A stretch of 51,466 nt of DNA from an uncultured Pelagibacteraceae bacterium (GCA_902569405.1 CACFTX010000006.1:1-51466), one strand, 5' to 3'. Positions 16,765-25,579 are shown, counted from the stretch's first letter. Made by a program: numbers and translations. The notes: generated by a model not told the origin, from the sequence alone.

Positions 16765-18345
16765 TTAATTTAATATCAAGTCAGATGCTTTTTCTGCAAT
16801 CATTAGCGTGGGTGCGTTTAAATTTCCACTTGTTATTTCGGGCATGACTGAGGCATCTACAACTCTAATATTGTTAAGACCATAAATTTTTAATTTTTGA
16901 TCTACAACAGCCATTTTATCTACTCCCATTTTCAAAGTACAAGAAGGGTGGTATGCAGTTTCAGCCTTAGATCTTATGTATTCTTCAAATAATTCATTTG
17001 TTTGAATATTTTCTCCTGGACCAATTTCTTTACCAGCAAAAGGCTTTAAAGAATTTTGACCAAGTATTTTTCTTGCAACATGAATGCATTCAATAGTTTG
17101 CTTAAGATCGTCTTCATGTTCTAAGTAATTGAACTGTATTTTTGGATAGTCATAAGGATTAGAACTATTTAAGGTAATATTTCCTCTGCTTTTTGGATGA
17201 TTTGGGCTTGCATGTAATTGGTAACCATGTCTATCAGGCTCAACTAAACCATGATCAATTACAAATGCTGGAAAAAAATGAAATTGAATATTTGGATATT
17301 CTCTTTCGGGTGAAGATTTGCAAAAACCACCAGCTTCCAAAAATGAATTAGAGCAGGGGCCATTTTTAGTTAAAAACCATTGAATTCCAACTCTCAGCAT
17401 ATTCAATTTATTTATATAAGAATATAAGGTATCTGATGTTTTGCATTCTTGCTGGATATAAGTTTCTAGATGATCTTGTAAATTTTTTCCAACACCTTCT
17501 AGAGCATGAACTACCTTAATGCCTTTATCTTTTAAATGTTGAGCTGGTCCAACTCCAGAAATCATAAGTAATTGTGGAGAATTAATTGAGCCACCACTTA
17601 ATATCGTTTCTTTATTTGCGTAAATTTTTTCTACGTTATTTTTAATTTTAACTTCAATGCCTATCGCTTTTTTTCCATCAAAAATTATTCTTTCAACAAA
17701 AGATTCACTGAATATTTTTAAGTTTTTTCTTTTTCTTGCTGGATTTAAATAATATTTTGAAACACTTGCTCTTTCACCTTTGTGAATTGTTATGTCGTAC
17801 ATTCCAAACCCTTCTTGCTCTCTACCATTCATATCTTTATTAATTTTGTATCCAGCTTCTCCAGCTGAATCTATAAAAGCTTTAAACAAAGGGTTTTTAT
17901 TTTTTGATTGATTAACTGGAAGTATTCCATTTCCTCCTCTGTATTCATTTTCACCTCCTGACCAAGTTTCAATTTTTTTAAAATAAGGTAATACTTTTTC
18001 ATAGGACCAATCTTCTAGCCCAAAAGAAGCCCATCTCTTATAATCATTTGGGTTGCCTCTAACAAAAACCATTCCATTATGAGCTGAACATCCACCAATC
18101 ATTTTTCCTCTTGGACAAAAAAGTTTTCTGTTATGTAGTTGTGGTTCAGGTTCAGAATAATATTTGTAATTATATTTTGGATCATGCATTGTATATAAAA
18201 TCGCCAATGGCATATTAACTTTCCATATATCGCTTGGTTTTCCAGCCTCTATTAAGGCTACATTATACTTTCCATTTGCTGTCAACCTATTTGCTAGCAC
18301 ACATCCTGCTGTACCTGCACCGATGATGATATAATCAAATTTCAT
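16765..18345 (-). CDS. GMC-family FAD oxidoreductase, choline-dehydrogenase-like
   Basis: FAD enzyme of 526 residues that oxidises a primary alcohol, choline being the classic substrate (to betaine aldehyde). It has the N-terminal FAD motif IIGAGTAGCVLANRL (6-20), the GGCSAHNGMVFVRGNPNDY signature near residue 82, and a C-terminal catalytic pair His466 (YHPSCTLKMG) and Asn510 (GNLNAPT). Length is close to BetA (about 550). It overlaps the PhnZ-like gene by four bases as the last gene of a TauD / HD-oxygenase / GMC operon. Choline is likely given the neighbouring quaternary-amine genes, but GMC enzymes are often misassigned and another alcohol is possible. Confidence 0.85.
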   Translation of the reverse strand: MKFDYIIIGAGTAGCVLANRLTANGKYNVALIEAGKPSDIWKVNMPLAILYTMHDPKYNYKYYSEPEPQLHNRKLFCPRGKMIGGCSAHNGMVFVRGNPNDYKRWASFGLEDWSYEKVLPYFKKIETWSGGENEYRGGNGILPVNQSKNKNPLFKAFIDSAGEAGYKINKDMNGREQEGFGMYDITIHKGERASVSKYYLNPARKRKNLKIFSESFVERIIFDGKKAIGIEVKIKNNVEKIYANKETILSGGSINSPQLLMISGVGPAQHLKDKGIKVVHALEGVGKNLQDHLETYIQQECKTSDTLYSYINKLNMLRVGIQWFLTKNGPCSNSFLEAGGFCKSSPEREYPNIQFHFFPAFVIDHGLVEPDRHGYQLHASPNHPKSRGNITLNSSNPYDYPKIQFNYLEHEDDLKQTIECIHVARKILGQNSLKPFAGKEIGPGENIQTNELFEEYIRSKAETAYHPSCTLKMGVDKMAVVDQKLKIYGLNNIRVVDASVMPEITSGNLNAPTLMIAEKASDLILN

Positions 18346-18881
18346 AAAAGTTGAGAAAGAAGTAAATTTTCGTATTGATTAATAGATTTCATTTTAATAT
18401 TAGTTTTTTTTGCTAATTCATCGAATTTTCTAAGTTTAACTGCATCTTTAAAAAATTTATTTTTTTCAAATTCTTTACTTTCTTTTTTATTTAGTATTCC
18501 GCCTTGTAATTCTAAACTAATTTTAGAAGCAGCAGATAGTTGATTGTAATATTTTTTACTTCTAGCTAGATATCTTTTTGCTTTTACATGATATTTAATA
18601 GGTTCAACAACATCTTTTTTGAAGAATTTATTTAAATATTCGTATCCTATATCTTCGTGTTTTCCATCTAATTTTTTTTTAACTAATTCGTTAGGATCTT
18701 CTAGAATAAAATGTCCATAATCATGAAGCAAACATGCGCATATTAAACTTTTTGATGATTTTTTTTTCTCAGCTATCATTGCAGACTGAATCATATGTTC
18801 AGACATAGTTACTTTTTCTCCGATATATAAAGATTTATTATTTATAAAATTAGAAATAATTTTATAGATTATGTTCATCAA
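18342..18881 (-). CDS. PhnZ/TmpB-type HD-domain mixed-valent diiron oxygenase
   Basis: The 179-residue protein matches PhnZ and TmpB, which oxidatively cleave the C-P bond of 1-hydroxyphosphonates to a carboxylate plus phosphate. Known PhnZ functional residues (from memory Tyr24, Glu27, His34, His58, Asp59, His80, His104, Asp161) correspond to Tyr19, Glu22, His29, His53, Asp54, His75, His98 and Asp154 here, with nearly constant offset. The HVKAKRYL segment and SLELQGG are also shared. Ordinary HD phosphohydrolases lack the Tyr/Glu lid. It lies between a TauD-type oxygenase (two-base gap) and a GMC oxidase (four-base overlap). The substrate is inferred to be an alpha-hydroxyphosphonate, possibly a trimethylammonium one. 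Confidence 0.84.
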   Translation of the reverse strand: MMNIIYKIISNFINNKSLYIGEKVTMSEHMIQSAMIAEKKKSSKSLICACLLHDYGHFILEDPNELVKKKLDGKHEDIGYEYLNKFFKKDVVEPIKYHVKAKRYLARSKKYYNQLSAASKISLELQGGILNKKESKEFEKNKFFKDAVKLRKFDELAKKTNIKMKSINQYENLLLSQLL

Positions 18882-18883
18882 TT

Positions 18884-19717
18884 TTAATTTGGTTGATCAC
18901 CTTCGATCGCAATTCGATCCATAACTCTTTCATATCCAAGACCTCTTCCTGGATAAAAATCAGCTATAGCAAAGTGAATAACACTTCTATTATCCCAAAT
19001 GCAAACAGTATTTTCTGTCCAAGTGAAACGACAAGTTAGTTCTAATCTAGCCTGATGCTCAAATATTTTTTTTAAAAGTTCATCACTTTCTTTTTTATCT
19101 AAGCCAACGATTTTTTTTGTGTAAGTCCAATTTACAAATAATATTTTTTTTCCAGTTTCAGGATGAGTTCGAACAATAGGATGCTCATTAGAATATTCGT
19201 CATAATTTTTTTTTTTATTACCTTTCATTTTTTTATAATTATCTAAAAAAAATTCAGCCCCTAGCGAACTATGGATAGCTGTTTTATCTTTTATTTTTTC
19301 TTTTATATCCTCATTTAAAGTTTCCCAAGCAAGTTCCATATTAGAAAAACATGTATCTCCTCCAACTGGTGGAATTTTAATTGATTTTAATATTACAGCT
19401 TTAGTAGGTTTAGCGTTATAGCTAACATCGCTATGCCAATTTTCACCCCACTGATTTTGCTCATCTTCGGCTTTAATTATTCTTACAATTTCTGGATGTT
19501 TTTCTAATCCTTTGACATATGCATGAGTTTCTAAAGGGCCGAATTTTTCTGCTAGCGCTATATGTTCTTCTGTATCAATTAATTGGTCTCTAAAGAAAAT
19601 TACTTTGTGCTCTAATAATAAATCGTTAATTTTTTTAAAGTTCTCTTCTGATGTATCTTTAAGATTTATACCTTTTATTTCTGCCCCTAAAGCACCTGAA
19701 AGTAATTTTATTTCCAT
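18884..19717 (-). CDS. TauD/TfdA-family Fe(II)/2-oxoglutarate dioxygenase
   Basis: Oxygenase of 277 residues, the usual TauD length. Iron ligands are His95 and Asp97 (WHSDVSY) and His248 (in WDNRSVIHFA); Arg264 or Arg268 near the end should bind 2-oxoglutarate. It is the first gene of a three-gene operon with the PhnZ-type oxygenase and a GMC oxidoreductase. In known phosphonate pairs the hydroxylase is PhnY (PhyH family) or TmpA (butyrobetaine-hydroxylase type). A TauD-type partner is different, so it may hydroxylate a new phosphonate for the HD enzyme. Taurine or another sulfonate is an alternative substrate. Confidence 0.88.
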   Translation of the reverse strand: MEIKLLSGALGAEIKGINLKDTSEENFKKINDLLLEHKVIFFRDQLIDTEEHIALAEKFGPLETHAYVKGLEKHPEIVRIIKAEDEQNQWGENWHSDVSYNAKPTKAVILKSIKIPPVGGDTCFSNMELAWETLNEDIKEKIKDKTAIHSSLGAEFFLDNYKKMKGNKKKNYDEYSNEHPIVRTHPETGKKILFVNWTYTKKIVGLDKKESDELLKKIFEHQARLELTCRFTWTENTVCIWDNRSVIHFAIADFYPGRGLGYERVMDRIAIEGDQPN

Positions 19718-19768
19718 TTATATAATTTATATCTAGAAATTAATTTTGTCACTATATATAAGGTTAAT

Positions 19769-20110
19769 ATGAATCTTACATGGGCATATATATTTTTGGT
19801 TATAGCAATTATTTTTGAATTAATTAGTACCAGCATTTTAAAAGACACTTATGGCTTTACCAAACTTTACCCATCATTAATAGTTGTAATAGCTCTATGT
19901 ATTTGTTTGTACTTAATATCCCATTCAATGCAATTTATACCAGTAGGAATAGTTTATGCTAGTTGGGCGGCGGGAGGAATTGTGGGTATAACAATTATTG
20001 CAGCTGTAAAGTATAATCAAATTCCGAATATTCCAACTATGATCGGCTTATCGCTTATTGTTATTGGTGTGATTATTGTTCATCTAATGAATGATATGAA
20101 AGTAAATTAG
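19769..20110 (+). CDS. SMR-family small multidrug / quaternary amine transporter
   Basis: A 113-residue membrane protein with four hydrophobic segments, the size of EmrE. The conserved membrane-embedded glutamate is Glu17 (equivalent to EmrE Glu14), the GFTKLYPS segment follows the first helix, and IPVGIVYASWAAGGIVG matches the EmrE helix-3 signature. SMR proteins exchange protons for quaternary ammonium compounds, betaine, choline or guanidinium. It is divergent from the TauD operon (51 bases) and converges with the thioesterase gene (four bases between stops). Its place among betaine-related genes suggests export of a quaternary amine. Confidence 0.87.
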   Translation: MNLTWAYIFLVIAIIFELISTSILKDTYGFTKLYPSLIVVIALCICLYLISHSMQFIPVGIVYASWAAGGIVGITIIAAVKYNQIPNIPTMIGLSLIVIGVIIVHLMNDMKVN

Positions 20111-20114
20111 ATAA

Positions 20115-20585
20115 TTATTTTTTTAACTTTGATGAAAATTTTAAGCCTTCAGTTTTAAAATTAGCTTTATTTTTTTCAATAAAATCATCCATAATTTTAA
20201 TTTTTTCATCTTCAAATTCTGCGACTTTTCTTTCACCTAAATCAACATACAGTGCCAAAATTTCGATAGTTGATGCCAGATATTTTTTTTGTTTATGGAT
20301 CATTTCCATTTTATATAAAAGTCTTTTTTTATCGTGATCAAAAAAAGTTAAGTTAACATCTACTTCATCTCCTTCGCTTACTTCTTGATTATAAGTAATA
20401 TGAGACTCAACCACCATAGTACTCTTTTTGGTTGTCTTTGCTGAATGTTCGCCCATTTTAAATTTGTTCATTAAAATTTCTGCACCATATACATCAAAAA
20501 TTAAGACATAATAAGCAACATTCATGTGATTATTGTAGTCTGTCCAATTTTTTATAATTTTTTGAGTTGTTAAATGTACTGACAT
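20115..20585 (-). CDS. Hot-dog acyl-CoA thioesterase, betainyl-CoA thioesterase-like
   Basis: A 156-residue 4HBT-type thioesterase. The family motif lies near the N-terminus: Asp16 in WTDYNNHMNVAYYV, with the N-H-M-N-x-x-YY pattern. Closely similar proteins in carnitine degradation (CdhC) hydrolyse betainyl-CoA to glycine betaine and CoA. It is divergent from the BKACE gene with only 49 bases between start codons, so the two probably share a control region. That is the expected pairing, because BKACE makes betainyl-CoA from dehydrocarnitine. The fold is sure; the substrate follows from the neighbour. Confidence 0.8.
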   Translation of the reverse strand: MSVHLTTQKIIKNWTDYNNHMNVAYYVLIFDVYGAEILMNKFKMGEHSAKTTKKSTMVVESHITYNQEVSEGDEVDVNLTFFDHDKKRLLYKMEMIHKQKKYLASTIEILALYVDLGERKVAEFEDEKIKIMDDFIEKNKANFKTEGLKFSSKLKK

Positions 20586-20634
20586 TTTTCTATTTTAAAT
20601 AATTTTTTTAAATAGTATAAATCTATTAATTCAA

Positions 20635-21522
20635 ATGAACAATAAAGTATTTATATCTTGTGCGGTAACTGGATCTGGCGACACTGCAAGTAAACATCCT
20701 GATTTACCGAAGACACCTGAACAAATTGCAAAAGCTGCAATTGAATCTGCCAAAGCTGGCGCAGCAATTGCTCACATTCATGTTAGAGAAGAAGATGGAA
20801 AACCAAGTAGAAGATTAGAATTGTATAAAGAAGTTGTTGATCGTATTCGTTCAAGCGACACTGATGTAGTTTTAAATTTAACAACAGGAATGGGAGGAGA
20901 TTTGGATATAGGACAAGGAAAAAATCCTCTAGACTTCGGTCCAATGACAGATATGGCTAATGTGATGGAAAGAATTGCAAACGCAGAACAATTTTTGCCT
21001 GAGATTTGTACTTTAGATTGTGGAACTTTAAATTTTGGTGATAGTTCAGTTATTACAGTTAATACACCAAATGATTTAAGAAAAGCTGCAAAAAGATTAC
21101 AAGAAATAAATGTCAAACCGGAGATAGAAGCTTTTGATTTAGGAAATATGTGGTTTGGGGCTCAATTATATAAAGAAGGATTGTTAAGTGATCCGCCTAT
21201 GTTTCAAATGTGTTTGGGTATTCCTTGGGGAGCACCAGCAACACCTTTAGCAATGCAAGCTATGAAAGATATAATGCCAAAAGAAGGTGTATGGTCTGGT
21301 TTTGCAATATCAAAAAATGAAATGCCATTTGTTGCTCAAACTGTAATTATGGGAGGAAACCCAAGAGTAGGACTTGAAGATAATTTATATCTAGAAAAAG
21401 GAAAGTTAGCTACAAATGCACAACTAGTTGAAAAAGCAATTAGAATTGTAAGCGATCTTGGAGTTTCAATAATGACTCCAGCAGAAACTAGAGAAAAACT
21501 TAAATTAAAAAACTACAAATAA
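20635..21522 (+). CDS. BKACE (beta-keto acid cleavage enzyme), dehydrocarnitine type
   Basis: Zinc-dependent TIM-barrel enzyme of 295 residues (formerly DUF849). It condenses a beta-keto acid with acetyl-CoA to give acetoacetate and a new CoA ester. Zn ligands His47 and His49 are in AHIHVR; other landmarks are LTTGMGGDL, ICTLDCGTLNFGD, FDLGNMWFGAQL and VGLEDNLYL. The wording of these blocks fits the subgroup that cleaves 3-dehydrocarnitine to betainyl-CoA plus acetoacetate. That matches the divergent thioesterase and the ProXWV-type transporter nearby. It ends four bases from the convergent SDR gene. Other keto-acid substrates remain possible. Confidence 0.87.
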   Translation: MNNKVFISCAVTGSGDTASKHPDLPKTPEQIAKAAIESAKAGAAIAHIHVREEDGKPSRRLELYKEVVDRIRSSDTDVVLNLTTGMGGDLDIGQGKNPLDFGPMTDMANVMERIANAEQFLPEICTLDCGTLNFGDSSVITVNTPNDLRKAAKRLQEINVKPEIEAFDLGNMWFGAQLYKEGLLSDPPMFQMCLGIPWGAPATPLAMQAMKDIMPKEGVWSGFAISKNEMPFVAQTVIMGGNPRVGLEDNLYLEKGKLATNAQLVEKAIRIVSDLGVSIMTPAETREKLKLKNYK

Positions 21523-21526
21523 AAAT

Positions 21527-22315
21527 TTAATCTAATCTAATAGCGTTACCATCAACTGCTATAGTTTGGCCAGATATTCTTTCACCATCATTTGAAATTA
21601 GAAAGGAACATGTTTTTCCTATATCTTCTTCATAAATCCAACAATTCATTGATGCCATTGATATAAATTCTTTTTCTACATTTCTTTTCGAAATTTTTAA
21701 AAATTTAGCTTTATCTTTAATAACTCTTACCATTCTATCACCTTTAATAGTTCCTGGACAAATTGCGTTAACGCGAATTTTGAATTTACCAAGTTCCATT
21801 GCCAAAGTCTTTGTCATACCTATAACTGCCCATTTACTTGCGGCGTAAGGAGATCTTAAAGGAAAACCCATAATACCAGCACCAGAAGAGAGATTGACAA
21901 TAGATCCACCTTTATTTTTTTTAAGCATTGGAATTGCTAATTTTGTAAAATAAAAATGACTTATAACATTTACTTTTAAAGTTCTTTCCCAATCATCAGA
22001 CTCAAGTTTTTCTAAAGTACCAGTAGGGCCAGCAACTCCCACATTATTGATTAGTGCATCTATTTTTTTTGTTTTTTTTTTTATTTCTTCAAAAAAGTTT
22101 GAAACATCATATTCATTTGAAGCATCACACACATAAGTAAATAGTCTTTTATTTTTTAGGGGGTGTTTTTTTAATTTATTGATAAATTTATCATTTAAGT
22201 CACAAAGATAAATAGTTGCTCCTCTTGAAAGACAAATTTTTGCTGTAGCTAAGCCAATTCCAGATGCACCAGCAGATATAACTATTTTTTTATTCTTTAA
22301 GGACCGATCAGTCAT
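21527..22315 (-). CDS. Short-chain dehydrogenase/reductase
   Basis: NAD(P)-dependent enzyme of 262 residues. The cofactor motif is SAGASGIG (14-21, first Thr of TGxxxGIG replaced by Ser), followed by NNVG (90-93), catalytic Ser143/144, and Tyr157-x3-Lys161 in YAASK. It lies three bases after the ATP-binding gene of the ProXWV-type transporter on the same strand, so it is in that operon, and it converges on BKACE. No 3-hydroxyacyl-type carnitine dehydrogenase is visible in the window. This SDR is therefore a candidate for oxidising carnitine to 3-dehydrocarnitine, an inference from context only. Confidence 0.86.
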   Translation of the reverse strand: MTDRSLKNKKIVISAGASGIGLATAKICLSRGATIYLCDLNDKFINKLKKHPLKNKRLFTYVCDASNEYDVSNFFEEIKKKTKKIDALINNVGVAGPTGTLEKLESDDWERTLKVNVISHFYFTKLAIPMLKKNKGGSIVNLSSGAGIMGFPLRSPYAASKWAVIGMTKTLAMELGKFKIRVNAICPGTIKGDRMVRVIKDKAKFLKISKRNVEKEFISMASMNCWIYEEDIGKTCSFLISNDGERISGQTIAVDGNAIRLD

Positions 22316-22318
22316 TAA

Positions 22319-23344
22319 CTATGACTTAGTTAAAGATTTTTGTAATTCTTTATTTGTAATATATCCTTTAACATTTCCTTGTTTGTCCACTACTTCACAG
22401 TTAGCATTAGTGCAAACAACTTGAGGTAAAAATTCTTCAATAAATTGATCTTCTTGAACTTTAACAAGGTTTTTTTTGTCAACTCCGTTTGATTCATTTG
22501 CTGACTTCATGATAATTTTAGCTTTGATGACTTTTGCTCTATTGACATCTTTTACAAACGCTTTTACATAATCATCAGCCGGGTTCATTATAATATCAAC
22601 TGGTGTACCAACTTGTACCAATCTACCACCATTTAATATTCCTATGTGATCTCCTAATCTTAAAGATTCATCAAGGTCGTGAGTAATAAACACTATTGTT
22701 TTTTTTAATTCACTTTGCAAATCCATTAATTGTTTTTGCATATCACTTCTAATCAAAGGATCTAATGCAGAAAATGCTTCGTCCATTAACATTATATCTG
22801 TATTAGTAGCCAAAGCTCTTGCTAATCCAACTCTTTGTTGCATTCCACCAGATAATTGATTTGGGTATTGATGTTCAAATCCATTTAATCCTACAGCTTC
22901 AATTTTTTCCATTGCGGTTTTGTTTCTTTCTTCTGGCTTTTGACCTTGAACTTCAAGACCGTATCCAACATTTTCCATAACAGTTTTGTGAGGAAACAAA
23001 CCAAATCTTTGAAAAACCATGCTCATTTTATGTCTTCTAAATTCAATTAATTGCTTTTGATTTAAATCCATAACATTTGTCCCTTCTACAGAAACTACCC
23101 CTGATGTTGGATCTATTAATCTATTAATATGACGTATAAGCGTAGATTTACCTGAACCAGATAAACCCATACAAACAAAAGTTTCACCTTCTTCAATAGA
23201 TAGTGACACATCGTCAAGACCTACGGTATGTCCAGTTTTTTCTAATATTTCTTCTTTAGATGCACCGTCCTTGACCATTGGAAGAACTTTTGATGGTTGA
23301 TCTCCAAAAATTTTATATACATTTTTTATTTCAATTTTGCTCAT
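22319..23344 (-). CDS. proV: Quaternary-amine ABC transporter, ATP-binding protein (ProV type)
   Basis: ATPase of 341 residues for uptake of glycine betaine, choline, carnitine or similar. Walker A is GLSGSGKS (60-67); the LSGGMQQR signature and LMDEAFSALDP follow. The long N-terminal extension before the core (PSKVLPMVKDGASKEEILEKTG) is a ProV hallmark. The C-terminus has one CBS-like element (VVDKQGNVKGYITNKEL) where ProV normally has a CBS pair, the part that senses ionic strength. This suggests reduced or altered osmotic control. It is third in the proX-proW-proV-SDR transcript, seven bases after proW. Confidence 0.9.
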   Translation of the reverse strand: MSKIEIKNVYKIFGDQPSKVLPMVKDGASKEEILEKTGHTVGLDDVSLSIEEGETFVCMGLSGSGKSTLIRHINRLIDPTSGVVSVEGTNVMDLNQKQLIEFRRHKMSMVFQRFGLFPHKTVMENVGYGLEVQGQKPEERNKTAMEKIEAVGLNGFEHQYPNQLSGGMQQRVGLARALATNTDIMLMDEAFSALDPLIRSDMQKQLMDLQSELKKTIVFITHDLDESLRLGDHIGILNGGRLVQVGTPVDIIMNPADDYVKAFVKDVNRAKVIKAKIIMKSANESNGVDKKNLVKVQEDQFIEEFLPQVVCTNANCEVVDKQGNVKGYITNKELQKSLTKS

Positions 23345-23351
23345 ATTTTTT

Positions 23352-24368
23352 TTATAAAATTAACTTTTTTTTATTGTGTGTTCTTGCTTGAATTTTTTCT
23401 CCATAAGATTGTGTAATTCGATCGAATATAATCGCTAGCAGCACAATTGCAATACCCGCTTCAGTTGCCATTCCAACATTTAATTGTTGTAAACCTAGCA
23501 ACACTTCATCACCAATTCCTCTCGTACCTATCATTGATGCAATTACTACCATTGCTAAGGACATCATTGTGCATTGGTTTACTCCTTGCATTATATTGGG
23601 TAATGCCAAGGGTAATTGCACTCCCCATAATTTCTGTTTTTTATTTGCACCAAAAGCTTCAGCAGCTTCAACAACTTCTTTATCAACCAATCTAATTCCA
23701 AGGTCTGTTAATCTTATCAAAGGTGGAACAGCATAAACAAATATTGCAAATATTGCCGGAACAGCACCCAAACCAAATAATAAAATTCCTGGAATTAAAT
23801 AACAAAAACTAGGAATTGTTTGCATTAAATCTAAAACTGGCAATATAGCATTTCTTACTTTTTTATTTCTTGCCATTAAAATACCTACAGGAATACCAAT
23901 AATTAAACAAAGCAACATTCCTATAACTACTATACATGTTGTCATTATACATTTGTCCCAATATCTAGGGCTAAGAAAGCCAAGAAAAAAAACACAGAAT
24001 GCAACCATAATTGTTGTTCCTGTATTTCTTCCACTTACGAAATAACAAAGAACAATTACCGATATCATTAATACTGGCCAAGGTAATGCAACCATGAAAT
24101 TTTTCATATCTGTATAAAGGCCAAGTAGAAAATTATTAATTCCCTCAAAAAACATTCCATACTCTTTTATAAGTTTATCAAAACCTTCATTTAAGAATGG
24201 CATTAATGGAAGGTCTAGCCACTTAGGCCAGTTTCCTAACCATGACAGATCTGTAAATAAAACTGAAACACTTTCTGGTCTATATTTTGAAGTTGTGTAT
24301 GCAACAACAACCATAGCAACAAAAGCTATTAAATAAATTAAATTAAAATATTTTTTATACTTTTCCAT
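23352..24368 (-). CDS. proW: Quaternary-amine ABC transporter, permease (ProW type)
   Basis: Membrane permease of 338 residues. After an N-terminal hydrophobic helix comes a long amphipathic segment (residues about 30-90) as in ProW, then a BPD-type transporter domain. The ATPase-docking loop reads EAAEAFGANKKQKLWGVQLPLALPNIMQGVNQ, of which the EAA...G core is clear. The TTCIVVIGMLLCLIIGIPVGILMARN segment begins the permease fold. It lies between proX, with a hairpin in the gap, and proV. Confidence 0.9.
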   Translation of the reverse strand: MEKYKKYFNLIYLIAFVAMVVVAYTTSKYRPESVSVLFTDLSWLGNWPKWLDLPLMPFLNEGFDKLIKEYGMFFEGINNFLLGLYTDMKNFMVALPWPVLMISVIVLCYFVSGRNTGTTIMVAFCVFFLGFLSPRYWDKCIMTTCIVVIGMLLCLIIGIPVGILMARNKKVRNAILPVLDLMQTIPSFCYLIPGILLFGLGAVPAIFAIFVYAVPPLIRLTDLGIRLVDKEVVEAAEAFGANKKQKLWGVQLPLALPNIMQGVNQCTMMSLAMVVIASMIGTRGIGDEVLLGLQQLNVGMATEAGIAIVLLAIIFDRITQSYGEKIQARTHNKKKLIL

Positions 24369-24382
24369 TAATAATTCTCAAA

Positions 24383-24414
24383 AACATTAAGAGCCCTTCC
24401 GGGCTCTTAATGTT
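24383..24414 (-). terminator. Hairpin (attenuator) between proX and proW
   Basis: A perfect 14-bp stem pairs 24383-24396 with 24401-24414 around a TTCC loop; the core is GAGCCC/GGGCTC. On the minus strand the stem is followed by TTTTTGAG, a short U-run. It lies between the binding-protein gene and the permease gene of one operon. It probably stops most transcripts, or protects the 3' end of the proX mRNA, so that binding protein exceeds permease. Confidence 0.85.
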
Positions 24415-24431
24415 AATAATTGTTTTTAAAA

Positions 24432-25457
24432 TTAAAGCGAAGCTTTAACTTTTTTAGCAACATCTGCAGGAACCCATTTAGTCCAAACGCTAGATCCTTT
24501 TAAAAAGTTCTTTGCAGTTGCTTCCATATCTCCACCTGATTCATCCATGTAAAAAGCAAGTGACTTGTTCACTTCAGCAGTAGGCAAAGTGTATGCTTTT
24601 ACAAAGTCGATGATTGGTTTGTTTTCTGGTTTGTTAGCAAAAGTAGTTGATGCAGATTTTGTTAAAGCCATATCCACATAAGCACTAGCACATGTATCTG
24701 TGTATGCATCTGGTCCATCAGCTTTAATTTTTTCTACAACAGCCATCATTTTTGTCCAACAAGCATTATCGTAAGCAGGTTCTTTAAGTTGAACAAGATC
24801 AACTTTTCCCATTAAACCTGTTGGTGTCCAGTAATAAGAAAATACTGGTTTACCTTTTTTAAATGCTCCAGCAATTGCCGCATCTAATGCTCCACCAGAA
24901 CCTGGGTCAAAGTTAGTATAATATTTATCTAGACCATAAACTTTGTGTTTAACCAAGTTAATTGTGTAGCAAGTCCATCCTGAAATACAGCTAGTCATTC
25001 TACCTTTTCCAGGCGACTCAGGATCAGCAAAAAGTTTTGCTATTTCTGGCTTCATCATATCTTCTACAGTTACCAAACCATATTTATCTGCAGTTGGTTT
25101 ATCTACATAGAAACCTTGTGTAGATGAAGGAGTATTAACTCCAAGCTCGACAATCTGTCCTTTTGCAACAGCTTCTTCGTGCATTTGAACAATGTTATCT
25201 CTCCAAACTTCAGTAATAATGTCTAACTGCTGATCATAGTGAGCAGCCATTATTGGAGAAGTGCTTCCTTTCGTTACTTCAACGTTGCATCCATATCCTT
25301 TTTCAAGAATATAACTAACAATTGCAGTATGAACGTTAGCACTATCCCAGTCAAAATCTCCCAAATGAACTTTACATGCAGCATTAGCACTTGTTGTGCC
25401 TAAAGATGTTACTGCTATAAAAGCAATTGAAAGAAATAGTTTTTTTAGAAATTTCAT
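24432..25457 (-). CDS. proX: Quaternary-amine ABC transporter, substrate-binding protein (ProX/CaiX type)
   Basis: Periplasmic OpuAC-type binding protein of 341 residues with a signal peptide (about 1-26, ending ANA). The mature protein opens ACKVHLGDFDWDSANVHTAI. It contains several Trp/Tyr-rich segments (EVWRDN, SGWTCYTI, FSYYWTPTGLMG) suited to an aromatic cage for a trimethylammonium group, and six or more Cys residues that may form disulfides. Relatives bind glycine betaine, choline or carnitine (CaiX). It is divergent from a butyrobetaine-hydroxylase-like gene, which favours carnitine or butyrobetaine. A strong AAGGGGGAAA ribosome site precedes the start. Confidence 0.9.
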   Translation of the reverse strand: MKFLKKLFLSIAFIAVTSLGTTSANAACKVHLGDFDWDSANVHTAIVSYILEKGYGCNVEVTKGSTSPIMAAHYDQQLDIITEVWRDNIVQMHEEAVAKGQIVELGVNTPSSTQGFYVDKPTADKYGLVTVEDMMKPEIAKLFADPESPGKGRMTSCISGWTCYTINLVKHKVYGLDKYYTNFDPGSGGALDAAIAGAFKKGKPVFSYYWTPTGLMGKVDLVQLKEPAYDNACWTKMMAVVEKIKADGPDAYTDTCASAYVDMALTKSASTTFANKPENKPIIDFVKAYTLPTAEVNKSLAFYMDESGGDMEATAKNFLKGSSVWTKWVPADVAKKVKASL

Positions 25458-25492
25458 GAATTTCCCCCTTAATGTTAGTTTAAACTAGGCGC

Positions 25493-25521
25493 ATTAAAAC
25501 TTGATACGTTAAAAAACACAA
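25493..25521 (-). promoter_or_regulatory. Candidate promoter for proXWV
   Basis: On the minus strand TTGTGT (25521-25516), then a 17-base spacer, then TTTAAT (25498-25493). It lies about 36 bases upstream of the proX start in the 180-base divergent region. The boxes are imperfect but the spacing is ideal. Confidence 0.35.
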
Positions 25522-25579
25522 CCTTAATTAAGATTGTTATGGATCAAAAAATAGAGAAAAAACTATTTAAAATACTTAG

